Source: Flavobacteriaceae bacterium (lineage in GTDB: Bacteria > Bacteroidota > Bacteroidia > Flavobacteriales > Flavobacteriaceae). From it: 64,000 nucleotides of DNA. The stretch spans positions 92,496 through 156,495 of the forward strand of contig JAKMDI010000002.1 of assembly GCA_022428005.1 (NCBI GenBank), given 5' to 3'. The notes under the pieces were generated by a model that was given only the letters and a program-made list of their open reading frames with translations, was not told where the DNA came from and ran no database searches. The position numbers were made by a program, and so were the translations under genes. Shown here in pieces: positions 38,307 to 47,455 of the stretch (position 1 is its first letter; every line of letters starts with the position of its first letter).

Positions 38307-39125
38307 TTGAATTACAAGAAATTAAAACACCGAGTCCACGAAATCATTTACGAGGCGGATACCCCCGCAGGAAAGATATTCGATGTGGTTTTACTGATTT
38401 TGATCCTCTCCAGCGTGGTTTTGGTAGCTTTGGAAAGTGTGGACTGGATTGACGCGCAATACCACCAGCAACTCAATTGGGCTGAATGGGCAATCACCAT
38501 CCTCTTCACCTTAGAATATATTTTGCGAATACTGAGCGTCAACCAACCCAGCAAATACATTTTTAGTACCTACGGAATTATAGATTTTATCTCCACCGTT
38601 CCCAAATACATTTCAATATTTTTTGTCGGTACTCAATCGCTCCTTGCCTTACGGGCATTGAGACTGCTCAGGGTATTCCGAATCCTAAAACTCACCCGCT
38701 TTGTCGGCGAGTCAAATTCCTTGGTCAAGGCCCTCAACCGCAGTAAAAACAAAATATTGGTATTTATGTTCAGTGTGGTGGTGCTCTGTATCATTTTTGG
38801 CACCATAATGTACATGGTCGAAGACGACGAAAGTGGCTTTACCAGCATCCCTAAAAGTATTTATTGGTGCATCGTCACGCTCACCACAGTGGGCTATGGC
38901 GACATTGCCCCCGCCAGTCCATTGGGACAATTTATTGCCTCCATAATCATGATCTTGGGCTATGGGATCATCGCCGTGCCTACGGGGATTGTATCGGCAG
39001 AGTTTACCTCCCAGGCGTTTAATATTGACCAAAACACCCAGGTGTGTCCCAACTGCCTGACCACCCAACACAAAGACAAGGCCAAATACTGCCACCAATG
39101 TGGAGAAATCCTCAACGATGTCTAA
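38307..39125 (+). CDS. Voltage-gated potassium channel with C-terminal zinc ribbon
   Basis: 272 aa, six transmembrane helices between about 20 and 235. S4 carries the gating arginines ALRALRLLRVFRILKLTR (about 110-127). The pore has T-V-G-Y-G-D (about 194-199), the K+ selectivity filter. The C-terminal 30 residues add C-P-N-C ... C-H-Q-C, a zinc-ribbon-like knuckle that could gate or assemble the tetramer. Start TTG 38307; no ATG is nearby. It begins 10 bases after the exonuclease gene and its end overlaps miaA by 8 bases. Confidence 0.9.
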   Translation: MNYKKLKHRVHEIIYEADTPAGKIFDVVLLILILSSVVLVALESVDWIDAQYHQQLNWAEWAITILFTLEYILRILSVNQPSKYIFSTYGIIDFISTVPKYISIFFVGTQSLLALRALRLLRVFRILKLTRFVGESNSLVKALNRSKNKILVFMFSVVVLCIIFGTIMYMVEDDESGFTSIPKSIYWCIVTLTTVGYGDIAPASPLGQFIASIIMILGYGIIAVPTGIVSAEFTSQAFNIDQNTQVCPNCLTTQHKDKAKYCHQCGEILNDV

Positions 39126-40017
39126 ACGATTGATCTATGTCGCTGGCCCCACAGCCGTGGGGAAAACCGCACTGAGCGTTGCCCTGGCACAACACTACCA
39201 AACCGAAATCATCTCCTGCGACGCCCGACAAGTCTATCGAGAAATGACCCTTGGAACTGCGGTGCCAACTCCCGAGGAACAGCAAGGGGTTCCCCACCAT
39301 TTTATCCAACACAGAAGCATCCACAGCCCTTATGGCGCCGGTGATTTTGAAAAAGAAGGCCTGGAGTTGCTCAAGCGGCTATTTCAAAAACACGATTTGG
39401 TTGTCATGGTCGGAGGATCGGGGCTCTATGCCAAAGCCTTGGTGGAAGGACTGGACGATTTTCCAGCGGTGAATCAAACTGCTATAAATATAGTAAGCCA
39501 ACTTTATAAACGATCTGGAATAGCAGGACTTCAAAAAGCATTGGAAGAAAAAGACCCTGATTACTATGCGGTGGTGGACCGTCAAAACCCAAGCCGATTG
39601 ATACGAGCCTTAGAAGTTTGTGAAACTGCGGATACACCCTACTCCTCTTTTTTAAGAAAAACCGTGAAAGAACGTTTTTTTAAAACCCAAACCTTTTGTC
39701 TCACCCGCCCAAGAGCAGCTTTATATGACCGTATCAACCAAAGGGTGGACCAGATGGTCGCCATGGGTTTACAAGCCGAAGCACAGTCGCTCTTCCCCCA
39801 CAGAAAGCTGCCCGCCCTCCAGACAGTAGGTTACCAAGAGTGGTTTTCCCACTTTGAAGGCAAGACTACAGCCGAACATGCCATTGCAGAAATCAAAAAG
39901 AATACCCGCCGCTATGCCAAACGTCAGTTGACTTGGTTGAAAAAAGAAGTCACAGTAGCGGTGGACTTAAACAGGGGTACTCCCCCACTACCATTGATTG
40001 TCAAAGAGATTGGGTAG
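39118..40017 (+). CDS. miaA: tRNA dimethylallyltransferase MiaA
   Basis: 299 aa from ATG 39118. An in-frame GTG at 39100 would only prefix residues encoded within the channel gene. It prenylates A37 of tRNAs reading UNN codons. Conserved: G-P-T-A-V-G-K-T (P-loop, residues 10-17), EIISCDARQVYREMTLGTAVPT, HHFIQHRSIHSPYGAGDFE, GGSGLYAKAL, DRQNPSRLIRALEV and the C-terminal TVGYQEW and KNTRRYAKRQLTWLKK. Full length. It is the last gene of the 36.2-40.0 kb transcription unit. Confidence 0.96.
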   Translation: MSKRLIYVAGPTAVGKTALSVALAQHYQTEIISCDARQVYREMTLGTAVPTPEEQQGVPHHFIQHRSIHSPYGAGDFEKEGLELLKRLFQKHDLVVMVGGSGLYAKALVEGLDDFPAVNQTAINIVSQLYKRSGIAGLQKALEEKDPDYYAVVDRQNPSRLIRALEVCETADTPYSSFLRKTVKERFFKTQTFCLTRPRAALYDRINQRVDQMVAMGLQAEAQSLFPHRKLPALQTVGYQEWFSHFEGKTTAEHAIAEIKKNTRRYAKRQLTWLKKEVTVAVDLNRGTPPLPLIVKEIG

Positions 40018-40366
40018 GACCGTGTAGGGGGTGATATTCCAAATTCTACCATTTTATAAAATAATATTATCTAAGCCCAATAAACCCAAATCTTTAGCCC
40101 TTTTGAAAAATCCAAAAACATCGGTAGTATCCTCCAAAAAGCAGCAATATCATCCCGCTACGGCTTTAAAATTAGAAAAACTCAGCCCTCAAGTTTCAGG
40201 TTCTGACAACGCTAAGGTAATTTGTAAGCATAATGGTAGTGCTTGTTGGAAAAGTGGGCGACAGCGAAAAGGAAGTGGTTCCCTTGACGGAGGAATTTCC
40301 CTATAAAGCCCGGAGTTTTAAAAAACACTACAGCACTCTTTTTCCAGCGGAAATTACGGTAGAAAA

Positions 40367-40391
40367 GGGTACTTCGACGGGCTCAGCACCC
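40367..40391 (+). repeat. Short dispersed palindromic repeat, copy 1
   Basis: GGGTACTTCGACGGGCTCAG followed by CACCC: the arms GGGTACT and AGCACCC pair with one mismatch around the core TTCGACGGGCTC. This resembles the TTCGAC..GCTCAG repeat scattered through many Bacteroidetes genomes. It lies in frame within the RHS fragment and encodes GTSTGSAP. Confidence 0.55.
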
Positions 40392-40634
40392 AAAACCACC
40401 TTTGTGGACTTTGTAGGCGGCGATGCCTATAGCGCACCCATTGCGGTGATCAACGGTATGGAGCACTACCTCCACCGCGACCACTTGGGAAGTATATTGG
40501 CGATCTCAGACAGCACTGGCCAGGTCATTGAAGAACGGCATTTTACCGCTTGGGGCAAAGTGGCATGGTTTAAAAAACAGGGGGAATTGTCAGATTTTTC
40601 TGACAGCATTCTACCGAGAGGGTTTACTGGGCAT

Positions 40635-40659
40635 GCCTGTCCTGAGCAAAGCCGTGAAG
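40635..40659 (-). repeat. Short dispersed repeat, copy 2 (partial, opposite orientation)
   Basis: GCCTGTCCTGAGCAAAGCCG with following GTGAA: the translated form A-C-P-E-Q-S-R is a well-known product of this repeat family inserted in genes. It lies immediately after R-G-F-T-G-H of the RHS fragment, at the point where similarity to RHS proteins ceases. Confidence 0.55.
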
Positions 40660-40677
40660 AGCCTAAACCCTACTACA

Positions 40678-41025
40678 TTATATAAAATAGGGATGGGCTA
40701 TGCATTGAAAGACCATAAATATCTGGTAAAAAAAAAAGCGCACGTCGCTGGAGATGGTCTCGTCCTCATCACCAAAAGAGTGTTGGCTTTTGGTCGTGAT
40801 CAACAGATCGTTAAATAGGTCTTGTAGCACTACATTACCCAACTGATCTATGGAGATGGCCATCTTTAAAAAATATTGATGCCAGCGCTGCAATAATTCC
40901 TTAAAAGATATTTTTATGGGAATAGAGAAAAAGGAATACAACAGGCCCAGCCAAGCGGTGGAAATCAAAAGAATCATGGAAAGGGGGAACAACAGGAACC
41001 CCCAGATTTGGGTTTTTGCTTTCAT
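40678..41025 (-). CDS. Small hypothetical membrane protein, C-terminus apparently replaced
   Basis: 115 aa. One or two membrane segments occupy residues 7-33 (IWGFLLFPLSMILLISTAWLGLLYSFF). Then WHQYFLKMAISIDQLGNVVL and FNDLLI lead into F-G-D-E-D-E-T-I-S-S near 80-89. From memory, small Bacteroidetes proteins with this layout continue after ETISS with V-L-G-K-N and about 30 more residues. Here the sequence switches to DVRFFFYQIFMVFQ and stops inside the RHS remnant region, suggesting a rearrangement junction near 40740. It is upstream-adjacent to, and convergent with, the RHS fragment. Function unknown. Confidence 0.55.
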   Translation of the reverse strand: MKAKTQIWGFLLFPLSMILLISTAWLGLLYSFFSIPIKISFKELLQRWHQYFLKMAISIDQLGNVVLQDLFNDLLITTKSQHSFGDEDETISSDVRFFFYQIFMVFQCIAHPYFI

Positions 41026-41045
41026 GATATTTTTTATAGAAGGTA

Positions 41046-41993
41046 CTAAAAACCTTGCAAGTAAGAAGTAACGTTGTCTTGAATCCTTTTGACGATATCG
41101 GTGGTATCGGCTTTTACAAAGGCCGTTCCGGTAATGTTTTCATACAACTCGATGTAGCGATCGGAAACCGAATTGACATATGCCGCTGTCATCAGGGGTA
41201 CCTCCTGCCCCTCTAAGCCTTGGAAGCCTTGTGAGATTAGCCATTGGCGGACAAACTCCTTGGAGAGCTGTTTTTGAGGAAGCCCTTGTTCCTGACGTTC
41301 TGCATAGCCCTTAGCATAAAAATAGCGGGAGGAATCTGGGGTGTGAATTTCATCGATCAAGACAATCTCTCCCTTTGCATTTTTTCCAAACTCGTATTTG
41401 GTGTCTACCAAAATCAGGCCGCGTTCTTGGGCCATCTCGGATCCCCTTTGGAAAAGGGCACGGGTGTATTGCTCTAACTGCAGGTAATCTTCTTCGCTTA
41501 CAATTCCTTGCGCTATGATCTCCTCACGGGAGATGTCTTCATCGTGGCCTTCCTCCGCCTTGGTCGCGGGGGTAATGATGGGAACGGGAAAGGCATCATT
41601 TTCCTTCATTCCTTCGGGCATATCAACACCACAGAGGATTCTTTCCCCAGATTTATAGGTACGGGCAGCATGGCCTGACATATAGCCTCTGATAACCATT
41701 TCCACCATAAAAGGGGTACAGCGCTGACCAATCGCTACATTAGGATCTGGAGTGGCCTGGAGCCAATTGGGGACGATATCGGCAGTGGCCGACATCATCT
41801 GCGTGGCTATTTGGTTCAGGATTTGCCCTTTAAAAGGGATTCCTTTGGGCATGACCACATCAAAAGCAGACAATCGATCGGAAGCCACCATGACCAAGAG
41901 GTCGTTTTCCAATGTATATACCTCACGGACTTTACCGCGGTAGTGTGACAATTGTCCTGGGAAGTGAAAATCGCAATGGGTAAGGGTATCCAT
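41046..41993 (-). CDS. purC: Phosphoribosylaminoimidazole-succinocarboxamide synthase
   Basis: 315 aa from ATG 41993 (an in-frame TTG at 41996 is dismissed). Purine-synthesis step that joins CAIR and aspartate. It is the longer SAICAR-synthase type, with [55 protein letters not shown] and [15 protein letters not shown]. It lies 8 bases downstream of phoH on the same strand, so the two are probably one transcript. No PurR-type site or riboswitch is visible upstream. Confidence 0.96.
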   Translation of the reverse strand: MDTLTHCDFHFPGQLSHYRGKVREVYTLENDLLVMVASDRLSAFDVVMPKGIPFKGQILNQIATQMMSATADIVPNWLQATPDPNVAIGQRCTPFMVEMVIRGYMSGHAARTYKSGERILCGVDMPEGMKENDAFPVPIITPATKAEEGHDEDISREEIIAQGIVSEEDYLQLEQYTRALFQRGSEMAQERGLILVDTKYEFGKNAKGEIVLIDEIHTPDSSRYFYAKGYAERQEQGLPQKQLSKEFVRQWLISQGFQGLEGQEVPLMTAAYVNSVSDRYIELYENITGTAFVKADTTDIVKRIQDNVTSYLQGF

Positions 41994-42001
41994 CAATGGA
42001 C

Positions 42002-42955
42002 TTAATTGTGGTGTTCTATTCGTTTGTAGGCATCAATGACCTTTTTGACCAAGTTGTGTCGGATCACGTCTTTTTCGTCTAAGGTAACAATACCAATACC
42101 TCGGGTTTCTTTAAGAATCAACAAGGCTTCTTTTAATCCAGAGATCACCCTTCTGGGGAGGTCGATTTGCCCGGGGTCTCCCGTAATCATAAACTTGGCA
42201 TTTCGTCCCATACGGGTCAAAAACATTTTCATCTGGGCGTGGGTAGTATTTTGGCCTTCGTCTAAAATCACAAAGGCATTGTCCAGCGTTCTTCCGCGCA
42301 TAAAGGCCAATGGGGCAATCTGTATGGTCCCTTTTTCAATATGACTGTTCAGTTTTTCTGCTGGGATCATGTCCCGCAGTGCATCGTAGAGAGGCTGCAT
42401 ATAGGGGTCTAATTTTTCTTTGAGGTCTCCTGGTAGAAATCCGAGGTTTTCTCCCGCCTCCACAGCAGGACGGGTCAATATAATTCTTTTGACTTGTTTG
42501 TTTTTTAAAGCCCTTACTGCCAGCGCTACCCCAGTGTAGGTTTTTCCGGTACCCGCTGGGCCTATAGCAAAAATCATGTCGTTGTTTTTTGCTGATTCCA
42601 GTAGCTTTTGCTGATTGACGGAACGCGCTTTTATGGCTTTTCCTCCCACCCCGTGGAGGATAAAATTGTCTTCATCAGAGAAAGGATCGTAATCCGACGG
42701 CTGATCCGCAGAAACAACACGTTCAATCGTGTCCTCATCCAAGTGGTTGTATTTGCCGAAATGGGTGATCAGGACATCCACTCGTTTTTCAAATTCCTCG
42801 AGTAGGGGCGCAGCTCCAAAAGCTTTGAGGGTGCTCCCTCTGGCGACAATTTTGAGCTTGGGATAATAGTGCCTAAGTCTTTCAATGTTGGTGTTTTGCT
42901 GCCCAAAAAACTCTTGAGGGTTTACCTCAGATAGTTCAATTTTTATCTCGTTCAA
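42002..42955 (-). CDS. PhoH-family ATPase (PhoH-like)
   Basis: 317 aa. P-loop ATPase related to the N-terminal half of superfamily 1 helicases. An N-terminal KH-like region (1-115) is followed by the Walker A G-P-A-G-T-G-K-T (near 137) with [42 protein letters not shown] and [13 protein letters not shown]. Probable role in RNA metabolism; phosphate control is not implied by sequence. The start is TTG at 42955, preceded in frame by a TAA eight codons up with no ATG between. It is divergent from the SAM-hydroxide-adenosyltransferase gene. Confidence 0.92.
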   Translation of the reverse strand: MNEIKIELSEVNPQEFFGQQNTNIERLRHYYPKLKIVARGSTLKAFGAAPLLEEFEKRVDVLITHFGKYNHLDEDTIERVVSADQPSDYDPFSDEDNFILHGVGGKAIKARSVNQQKLLESAKNNDMIFAIGPAGTGKTYTGVALAVRALKNKQVKRIILTRPAVEAGENLGFLPGDLKEKLDPYMQPLYDALRDMIPAEKLNSHIEKGTIQIAPLAFMRGRTLDNAFVILDEGQNTTHAQMKMFLTRMGRNAKFMITGDPGQIDLPRRVISGLKEALLILKETRGIGIVTLDEKDVIRHNLVKKVIDAYKRIEHHN

Positions 42956-43036
42956 AGGATAGTCAATTAAAAAAAATTAATTTTGCTTATGGTATGTTTC
43001 TTTTCAAAAGTAAATAATTTTATCCACTAAACTCCT

Positions 43037-43867
43037 ATGCCCATAGTAACTTTAATGACCGATTTTGGAAATAAAGATTACGCTGTTGCGGCCGTTAAAG
43101 GGGCGATTCTCAGTACTGTTGAAAAGCCTGAAATCATTGATATCAGTCATGAAATAGCCCCCTATAACCCCACCCAGGCGGCCTATGTTTTAAAAAATGC
43201 CTACCGGACCTTTCCCAAGGGGAGCATCCACATCATTGGGGTGGCCTCAGAAAAAACCCCTGAGACCCAACACTTGGCCATGCAATTCGACGGTCACTAT
43301 TTTATCGGTGCCGACAATGGAATATTTTCGATGATCACTGGAGATCTAAAATATGATAAAATGGTGGCAATCAACATCCACGACAACATGCCCGCTACCT
43401 ACCCAGTATTGGAGGTATTTGTTTGGGTAGCAGCACACTTGTCCCGAAATGGGACCTTGGAAGTGGTAGGGCAACCCGTGAACAAGATCAAGGAGCTCAA
43501 AGAGTTGCGGCCAGTAGTCAATCCAAAGGGAGATCAGATTTTGGGGGCAGTCATCTATTTGGATAATTATGGAAATGTTATCACAAACATCACCCGCAAA
43601 ATCTTTCGGGAGGTAGGCAAGTCAAGATCTTTCACCATTTTTGCCAGAAATGTAAAGTTTAAAAAGGTGTATGAAACCTACAGCGAGGCGATTGATTTTT
43701 CGATACCCAAAGAAAAAAGAGAAGAAGACGGTAAAAAAATTGCCCTTTTTAACGATGCCGATCATCTGGAATTGGCCATTTACAAAAGTAATCCCCAAAC
43801 TGTGGGGAGCGCCCAGTCGCTTTTTGGTTTGGAATACAGGGAGACCATAACCGTAAAATTCGATTAG
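43037..43867 (+). CDS. SAM hydroxide adenosyltransferase (DUF62 family)
   Basis: 276 aa. Members hydrolyse S-adenosylmethionine to adenosine and methionine. VTLMTDFGNKDYAVAAVKG carries the conserved Asp, YFIGADNGIFS the second conserved Asp/Asn block, and IYLDNYGNVITNI the C-terminal domain signature. Length is normal. The stop is 1 base before the gldF ATG, so it is the first gene of a tight run with gldF and gldG. The reason for that pairing is unknown. Confidence 0.9.
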   Translation: MPIVTLMTDFGNKDYAVAAVKGAILSTVEKPEIIDISHEIAPYNPTQAAYVLKNAYRTFPKGSIHIIGVASEKTPETQHLAMQFDGHYFIGADNGIFSMITGDLKYDKMVAINIHDNMPATYPVLEVFVWVAAHLSRNGTLEVVGQPVNKIKELKELRPVVNPKGDQILGAVIYLDNYGNVITNITRKIFREVGKSRSFTIFARNVKFKKVYETYSEAIDFSIPKEKREEDGKKIALFNDADHLELAIYKSNPQTVGSAQSLFGLEYRETITVKFD

Positions 43868-43868
43868 G

Positions 43869-44603
43869 ATGTGGGCATTGGTTAAAAGAGAATGGTATGT
43901 GTATTTTAGCAGTCCCTTGGGGTATCTGATTCTGGGGTTGTTTTTGACCCTCTCTACACTATTCCTTTGGTTTTTAGATACTGAGTACAATCTGCTAAAC
44001 GCAGGTTTTGCCGACTTGAACGCCTTTTTTGTTCTGGGACCATGGCTGCTGTTGATTTTAATTCCCGCATTGAGCATGCGCAGTTTTTCAGATGAACTCC
44101 GTTTGGGTACCTTGGAATTGTTGTTGACCAAACCCCTGAGCCTTTGGCAAATTCTATTTGGAAAATATTTGGCGGGCTTATCGCTTTTGTCAGCGGCCCT
44201 CCTCCCCACCGTGGTCTATTTTTTTGCAGTAAATGCCCTTAAATTAGAGGACAGTCCTGTGGATTGGGGCAGTGCACTGATGTCCTACTGGGGCCTGTTT
44301 TGTGTCGGGGCCAGTTATATGGCGATGGGTATTTTTTCATCCTTGATTTCCAGAAGTCAAGTCAGTGCATTTCTACTGGCCATCGCCCTTTGTTTTGTTC
44401 AGTTTTATGTTTGGAAAGCCGTCGCTGACCTTCAGCAAGATGAGGGTTTATATCGCTTATTTAACAGCATAGGAATTTTTGAACACTACCTCAACTTTAG
44501 ACAAGGAGTACTGCGTTTAAAAGATGTGGTCTATTTTATAGGTTTAAACTACATGCTGCTTTACCTGGGCAAGTGGCGACTGAATCAGATTAAAAATCAT
44601 TAG
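43869..44603 (+). CDS. gldF: Gliding-motility ABC transporter permease GldF
   Basis: 244 aa with six hydrophobic helices and no signal peptide: MWALVKREWYVYFSSPLGYLILGLFL begins helix 1. FNSIGIFEHYLNFRQGVLRLKDVVYF, near the C-terminus, is typical of ABC-2-type GldF permeases. In Flavobacterium johnsoniae GldA, GldF and GldG form an ABC transporter required for gliding. Here gldF and gldG are separated by 2 bases; gldA (the ATPase) is not in the window. Confidence 0.93.
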   Translation: MWALVKREWYVYFSSPLGYLILGLFLTLSTLFLWFLDTEYNLLNAGFADLNAFFVLGPWLLLILIPALSMRSFSDELRLGTLELLLTKPLSLWQILFGKYLAGLSLLSAALLPTVVYFFAVNALKLEDSPVDWGSALMSYWGLFCVGASYMAMGIFSSLISRSQVSAFLLAIALCFVQFYVWKAVADLQQDEGLYRLFNSIGIFEHYLNFRQGVLRLKDVVYFIGLNYMLLYLGKWRLNQIKNH

Positions 44604-44605
44604 CA

Positions 44606-46264
44606 ATGAAGGGGAAAATGACACTGATTAAAAACATCGCCCTTCCACTGCTTTTGGTGGTTTTGGCACAGTACCTCCCCTACCGATGGGATGCGACCAT
44701 AGACAAACGCTATACCTTAAATGAAAATACCATAGCGCTAATGACAGCATTGGAACAGCCTCTAAAAATCGATGTATTTCTAACGGGAGAAATCCCTGGG
44801 GAATACCAACGACTAAAAAGAGAAATCATCACACTGCTGAAGAGTATGGAAGCCCATACCGATGAACTGGTGGTCGGTTTTATCGATCCCTTTGATGGGG
44901 GTGAAAGCACCGAGACTTTGATTCAAGAAATGCAACAATTTGGACTGCCGCCGGAGTATGTCGTTGCCACTCAGAACCGTGGGGTAGCACAAACGGTGGT
45001 CTTCCCATGGGCGATGGTAAACAATGGTACTAAAACCATTAGAATACCCCTGTTGGATAAGGTTTTGGGAGACAATGAGCAGCAAAAAATCAATCGTTCT
45101 ATCGCACAGTTAGAGTTTCATTTCTACGATGCTATTTTTAAAATAAATCAAAAGGAAAAACAAGCCATAGCAGTATTGACCTCCCACGGTAACTCGCCGC
45201 CAGAGAAAATTGCTGATTTTATCCGGAGTTTACAACCCTACTATCAGTTGGCCTCTTTTGATTTAAAAGCCTTGGAAAACGATCCCCAAAAGACATTGGG
45301 TAACCTTCGGCGGTTTCCTTTGCTCATGGTCTCCAATCCAACGGCGCCTTTTACCGATACCGAGAAATATCTTCTGGATCAACACCTGATGCAGGGAGGG
45401 AAACAATGGTGGGCGGTAAGTCCAGTTGCAGTTAACCAGGACAGCCTTCTGAATAGCGAGGGAATGGCAGTAGCAGTGGGGAGAGTGCTGAATATGGAAA
45501 GTGCTTTTTTTAAATACGGTTTTCGATTGCAAAGAAACCTGATAAAAGACCTCTATTGTGCCCCGATTGTATTGGCCAATGGAAACGCAGGAGCAACGCA
45601 ATACCTCCCCTACACTTGGCCCTATTATCCACTGGCCAAACCCAGAGATACTGAGTTTTTTGGCCTCCAGCCTGGGCACGTATTGATGCCTTTTTCTTCT
45701 ACCATAGACACCCTAAAAAACAATGTAAAAAAGACGGTACTGATCAGTAGTTCCAATTTTTCACAAAGCCTACAACCACCCCTCGCAATCGACATTAAAG
45801 AAGCGACAGAAAAATTAAACCCTGAAGATTACAAGCTGAAAGCACAAGCCATGGGGGTTTTACTTGAGGGGGAATTCCCTTCCGCTTTTGAAAACAGGGT
45901 AAAGCCTGTCAAACTCGATCAAAGAAAAGAAAATGGCTCCAGTGAAATGATGGTGTTTTCGAGTGGTACGGTTGCCGAAAACCAATTGGAAAACGGGGAA
46001 CCCCTGGAGTTGGGTTTTGACAAATGGACACGAAATTTTTATTTCAACAAAACCTTTCTTCGGCAAACGGTTCATTATCTTATGGGCAATAAAGAACTTA
46101 TTGATGTTAAAAATAAAACCGTGGAGTTACCCCGATTGAATATTGAAAAAATCAACAATATCTCTCCCTCCATAAAAATATTTTTATTGCTCACTCCCCT
46201 CCTGTTACTGCTATTTTTTGGTGGGTTGATGCACTGGTTTCGGACCAGAAAATTCGGTCAATAA
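44606..46264 (+). CDS. gldG: Gliding-motility ABC transporter substrate-binding-like subunit GldG
   Basis: 552 aa. An N-terminal helix (residues 4-24, MTLIKNIALPLLLVVLAQYLPY) and a C-terminal helix (about 527-545, IKIFLLLTPLLLLLFFGGLMHWF) flank a long periplasmic domain of the DUF4350/GldG type (RYTLNENTIALMTALEQPLKIDVFLTGEIP, FFYNKTFLRQTVHYLMGNKELIDVKNK-like end). Length fits the family. It is predicted to pair with GldF in the cytoplasmic membrane. dnaN follows 66 bases later, separately promoted. Confidence 0.93.
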   Translation: MKGKMTLIKNIALPLLLVVLAQYLPYRWDATIDKRYTLNENTIALMTALEQPLKIDVFLTGEIPGEYQRLKREIITLLKSMEAHTDELVVGFIDPFDGGESTETLIQEMQQFGLPPEYVVATQNRGVAQTVVFPWAMVNNGTKTIRIPLLDKVLGDNEQQKINRSIAQLEFHFYDAIFKINQKEKQAIAVLTSHGNSPPEKIADFIRSLQPYYQLASFDLKALENDPQKTLGNLRRFPLLMVSNPTAPFTDTEKYLLDQHLMQGGKQWWAVSPVAVNQDSLLNSEGMAVAVGRVLNMESAFFKYGFRLQRNLIKDLYCAPIVLANGNAGATQYLPYTWPYYPLAKPRDTEFFGLQPGHVLMPFSSTIDTLKNNVKKTVLISSSNFSQSLQPPLAIDIKEATEKLNPEDYKLKAQAMGVLLEGEFPSAFENRVKPVKLDQRKENGSSEMMVFSSGTVAENQLENGEPLELGFDKWTRNFYFNKTFLRQTVHYLMGNKELIDVKNKTVELPRLNIEKINNISPSIKIFLLLTPLLLLLFFGGLMHWFRTRKFGQ

Positions 46265-46330
46265 CTTTTAATAACTTCATTTTTTTGTAAATCAATGAAG
46301 ATTTATTTTTATTAAAATTTTTTACGCCAC

Positions 46331-47449
46331 ATGAAATTTATTGTTTCCAGTGAATCCTTACAGAAAGAATTGCAGATCCTTGGAGGGATCATCAACAACA
46401 CCAATACCCTGCCCATATTGGATAATTTTTTATTCCATCTGAATGGGAACCAATTGGTTTTAACTGCCTCGGACTTGGAGACCTCAATGTCTTCTTCGAT
46501 TGCGGTAGAATCGGAGGACAGTGGTATGATTGCCTTGCCTGCACGCTTGCTTCTCGACACGCTAAAGACTTTTCCGGAGCAGCCTTTGACGTTTATTAAA
46601 ACAGAAAACAATACGCTGGAAATCAGTGCCAACAACGGAAAATATGCCGTTGCCTACCTCAATGGTGAAGATTTTCCAAAAGCTGCGCAAGTAAAAGACC
46701 CCATACGCACTCAAATCAACGGGACTGTTTTGGCCAATGCTATAAATGCTACACTTTTTGCCTCTGGGAATGATGATCTAAGACCGGTGATGAGCGGGGT
46801 GTTTTTTCAATTCAGTACGGAAGAACTCACTTTTGTCGCCACCGATGCCCACAAGCTGGTAAAATATACCCGAACCGACATCCAAGCCGATAAGAATGCG
46901 GAATTTATTATGCCAAAAAAGCCCCTGCAACTTCTGAAAGGCATACTACAGGGCGTAGAAGAGGATGTAGTGATCGAATACAATGAGACCAATGCTGAAT
47001 TTAGTTTTGGAAGCCTTAGGATGACCTGCCGCTTAGTGGAGGGCAAATACCCCAACTACGAAGCAGTGATTCCAAAAGAAAACCCCAATGTGATGCAAAT
47101 TACCCGTACAGACTTTCTGAATTCTGTAAGGAGGGTAAGTATCTTTTCCAATAAAACTACGCACCAAGTCAGACTCAAGATTGCCGGCGCCGATCTTCAA
47201 ATTTCAGCAGAAGATTTTGATTACAGTAATAAAGCTGAAGAACGACTGGGTTGCGATTATCAGGGCGATGATTTACAGATAGGTTTCAATTCAAGGTTTT
47301 TGATCGAAATGCTCAACAATATCGAATGCGATGAGATAAAGTTGTCGATGTCCTTACCCAACAGGGCAGGAATCCTCACACCAATGGATCATTTCGATCC
47401 AGGTGAAGACATCACCATGTTGGTCATGCCGGTTATGCTCAACGATTAA
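46331..47449 (+). CDS. dnaN: DNA polymerase III beta sliding clamp
   Basis: 372 aa, three repeated clamp folds. MKFIVSSESLQKELQILGGIINNTNTLPILDNF is the canonical start, SGNDDLRPVMSGVFF marks the second domain, and the protein ends DITMLVMPVMLND, the beta-clamp C-terminus. No dnaA or replication-origin features flank it. A TATTTTTA element at 46304-46311 with TTG 16 bp upstream is a weak promoter candidate. It converges with the putative acyltransferase gene, 6 bases apart. Confidence 0.96.
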   Translation: MKFIVSSESLQKELQILGGIINNTNTLPILDNFLFHLNGNQLVLTASDLETSMSSSIAVESEDSGMIALPARLLLDTLKTFPEQPLTFIKTENNTLEISANNGKYAVAYLNGEDFPKAAQVKDPIRTQINGTVLANAINATLFASGNDDLRPVMSGVFFQFSTEELTFVATDAHKLVKYTRTDIQADKNAEFIMPKKPLQLLKGILQGVEEDVVIEYNETNAEFSFGSLRMTCRLVEGKYPNYEAVIPKENPNVMQITRTDFLNSVRRVSIFSNKTTHQVRLKIAGADLQISAEDFDYSNKAEERLGCDYQGDDLQIGFNSRFLIEMLNNIECDEIKLSMSLPNRAGILTPMDHFDPGEDITMLVMPVMLND

Positions 47450-47455
47450 CACTGA

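Larger units (their letters stand above)
40233..40685 (+). pseudogene. RHS-repeat core fragment
   Basis: 150 codons that resemble only the core end of an RHS protein. Residues 55-70 (TTFVDFVGGDAYSAPI) and the hallmark Y-L-H-R-D-H-L-G-S-I-L-A-I near 79-91, followed by D-S-T-G-Q-V-I-E-E-R-H-F-T-A-W-G-K, lead to R-G-F-T-G-H near 129-134. Intact RHS proteins continue for another 60 or more residues (N-G-R-x-Y-D-P, then a toxin); here the frame ends 16 residues later. No RHS repeats lie upstream; 40018-40232 is short open frames without recognisable content. It is a relic of a toxin or polymorphic surface protein, with no signal peptide and no intact partner. Confidence 0.8.

Noticed and set aside
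40031..40306. 91-codon open frame before the RHS fragment
   Set aside because: No recognisable motif, low-complexity K/S/P content and partial overlap with the RHS frame; probably remnant or non-coding.
46331..47449. dnaN as a marker of the replication origin
   Set aside because: No dnaA, recF or box cluster around it; in this clade dnaN need not lie at the origin.
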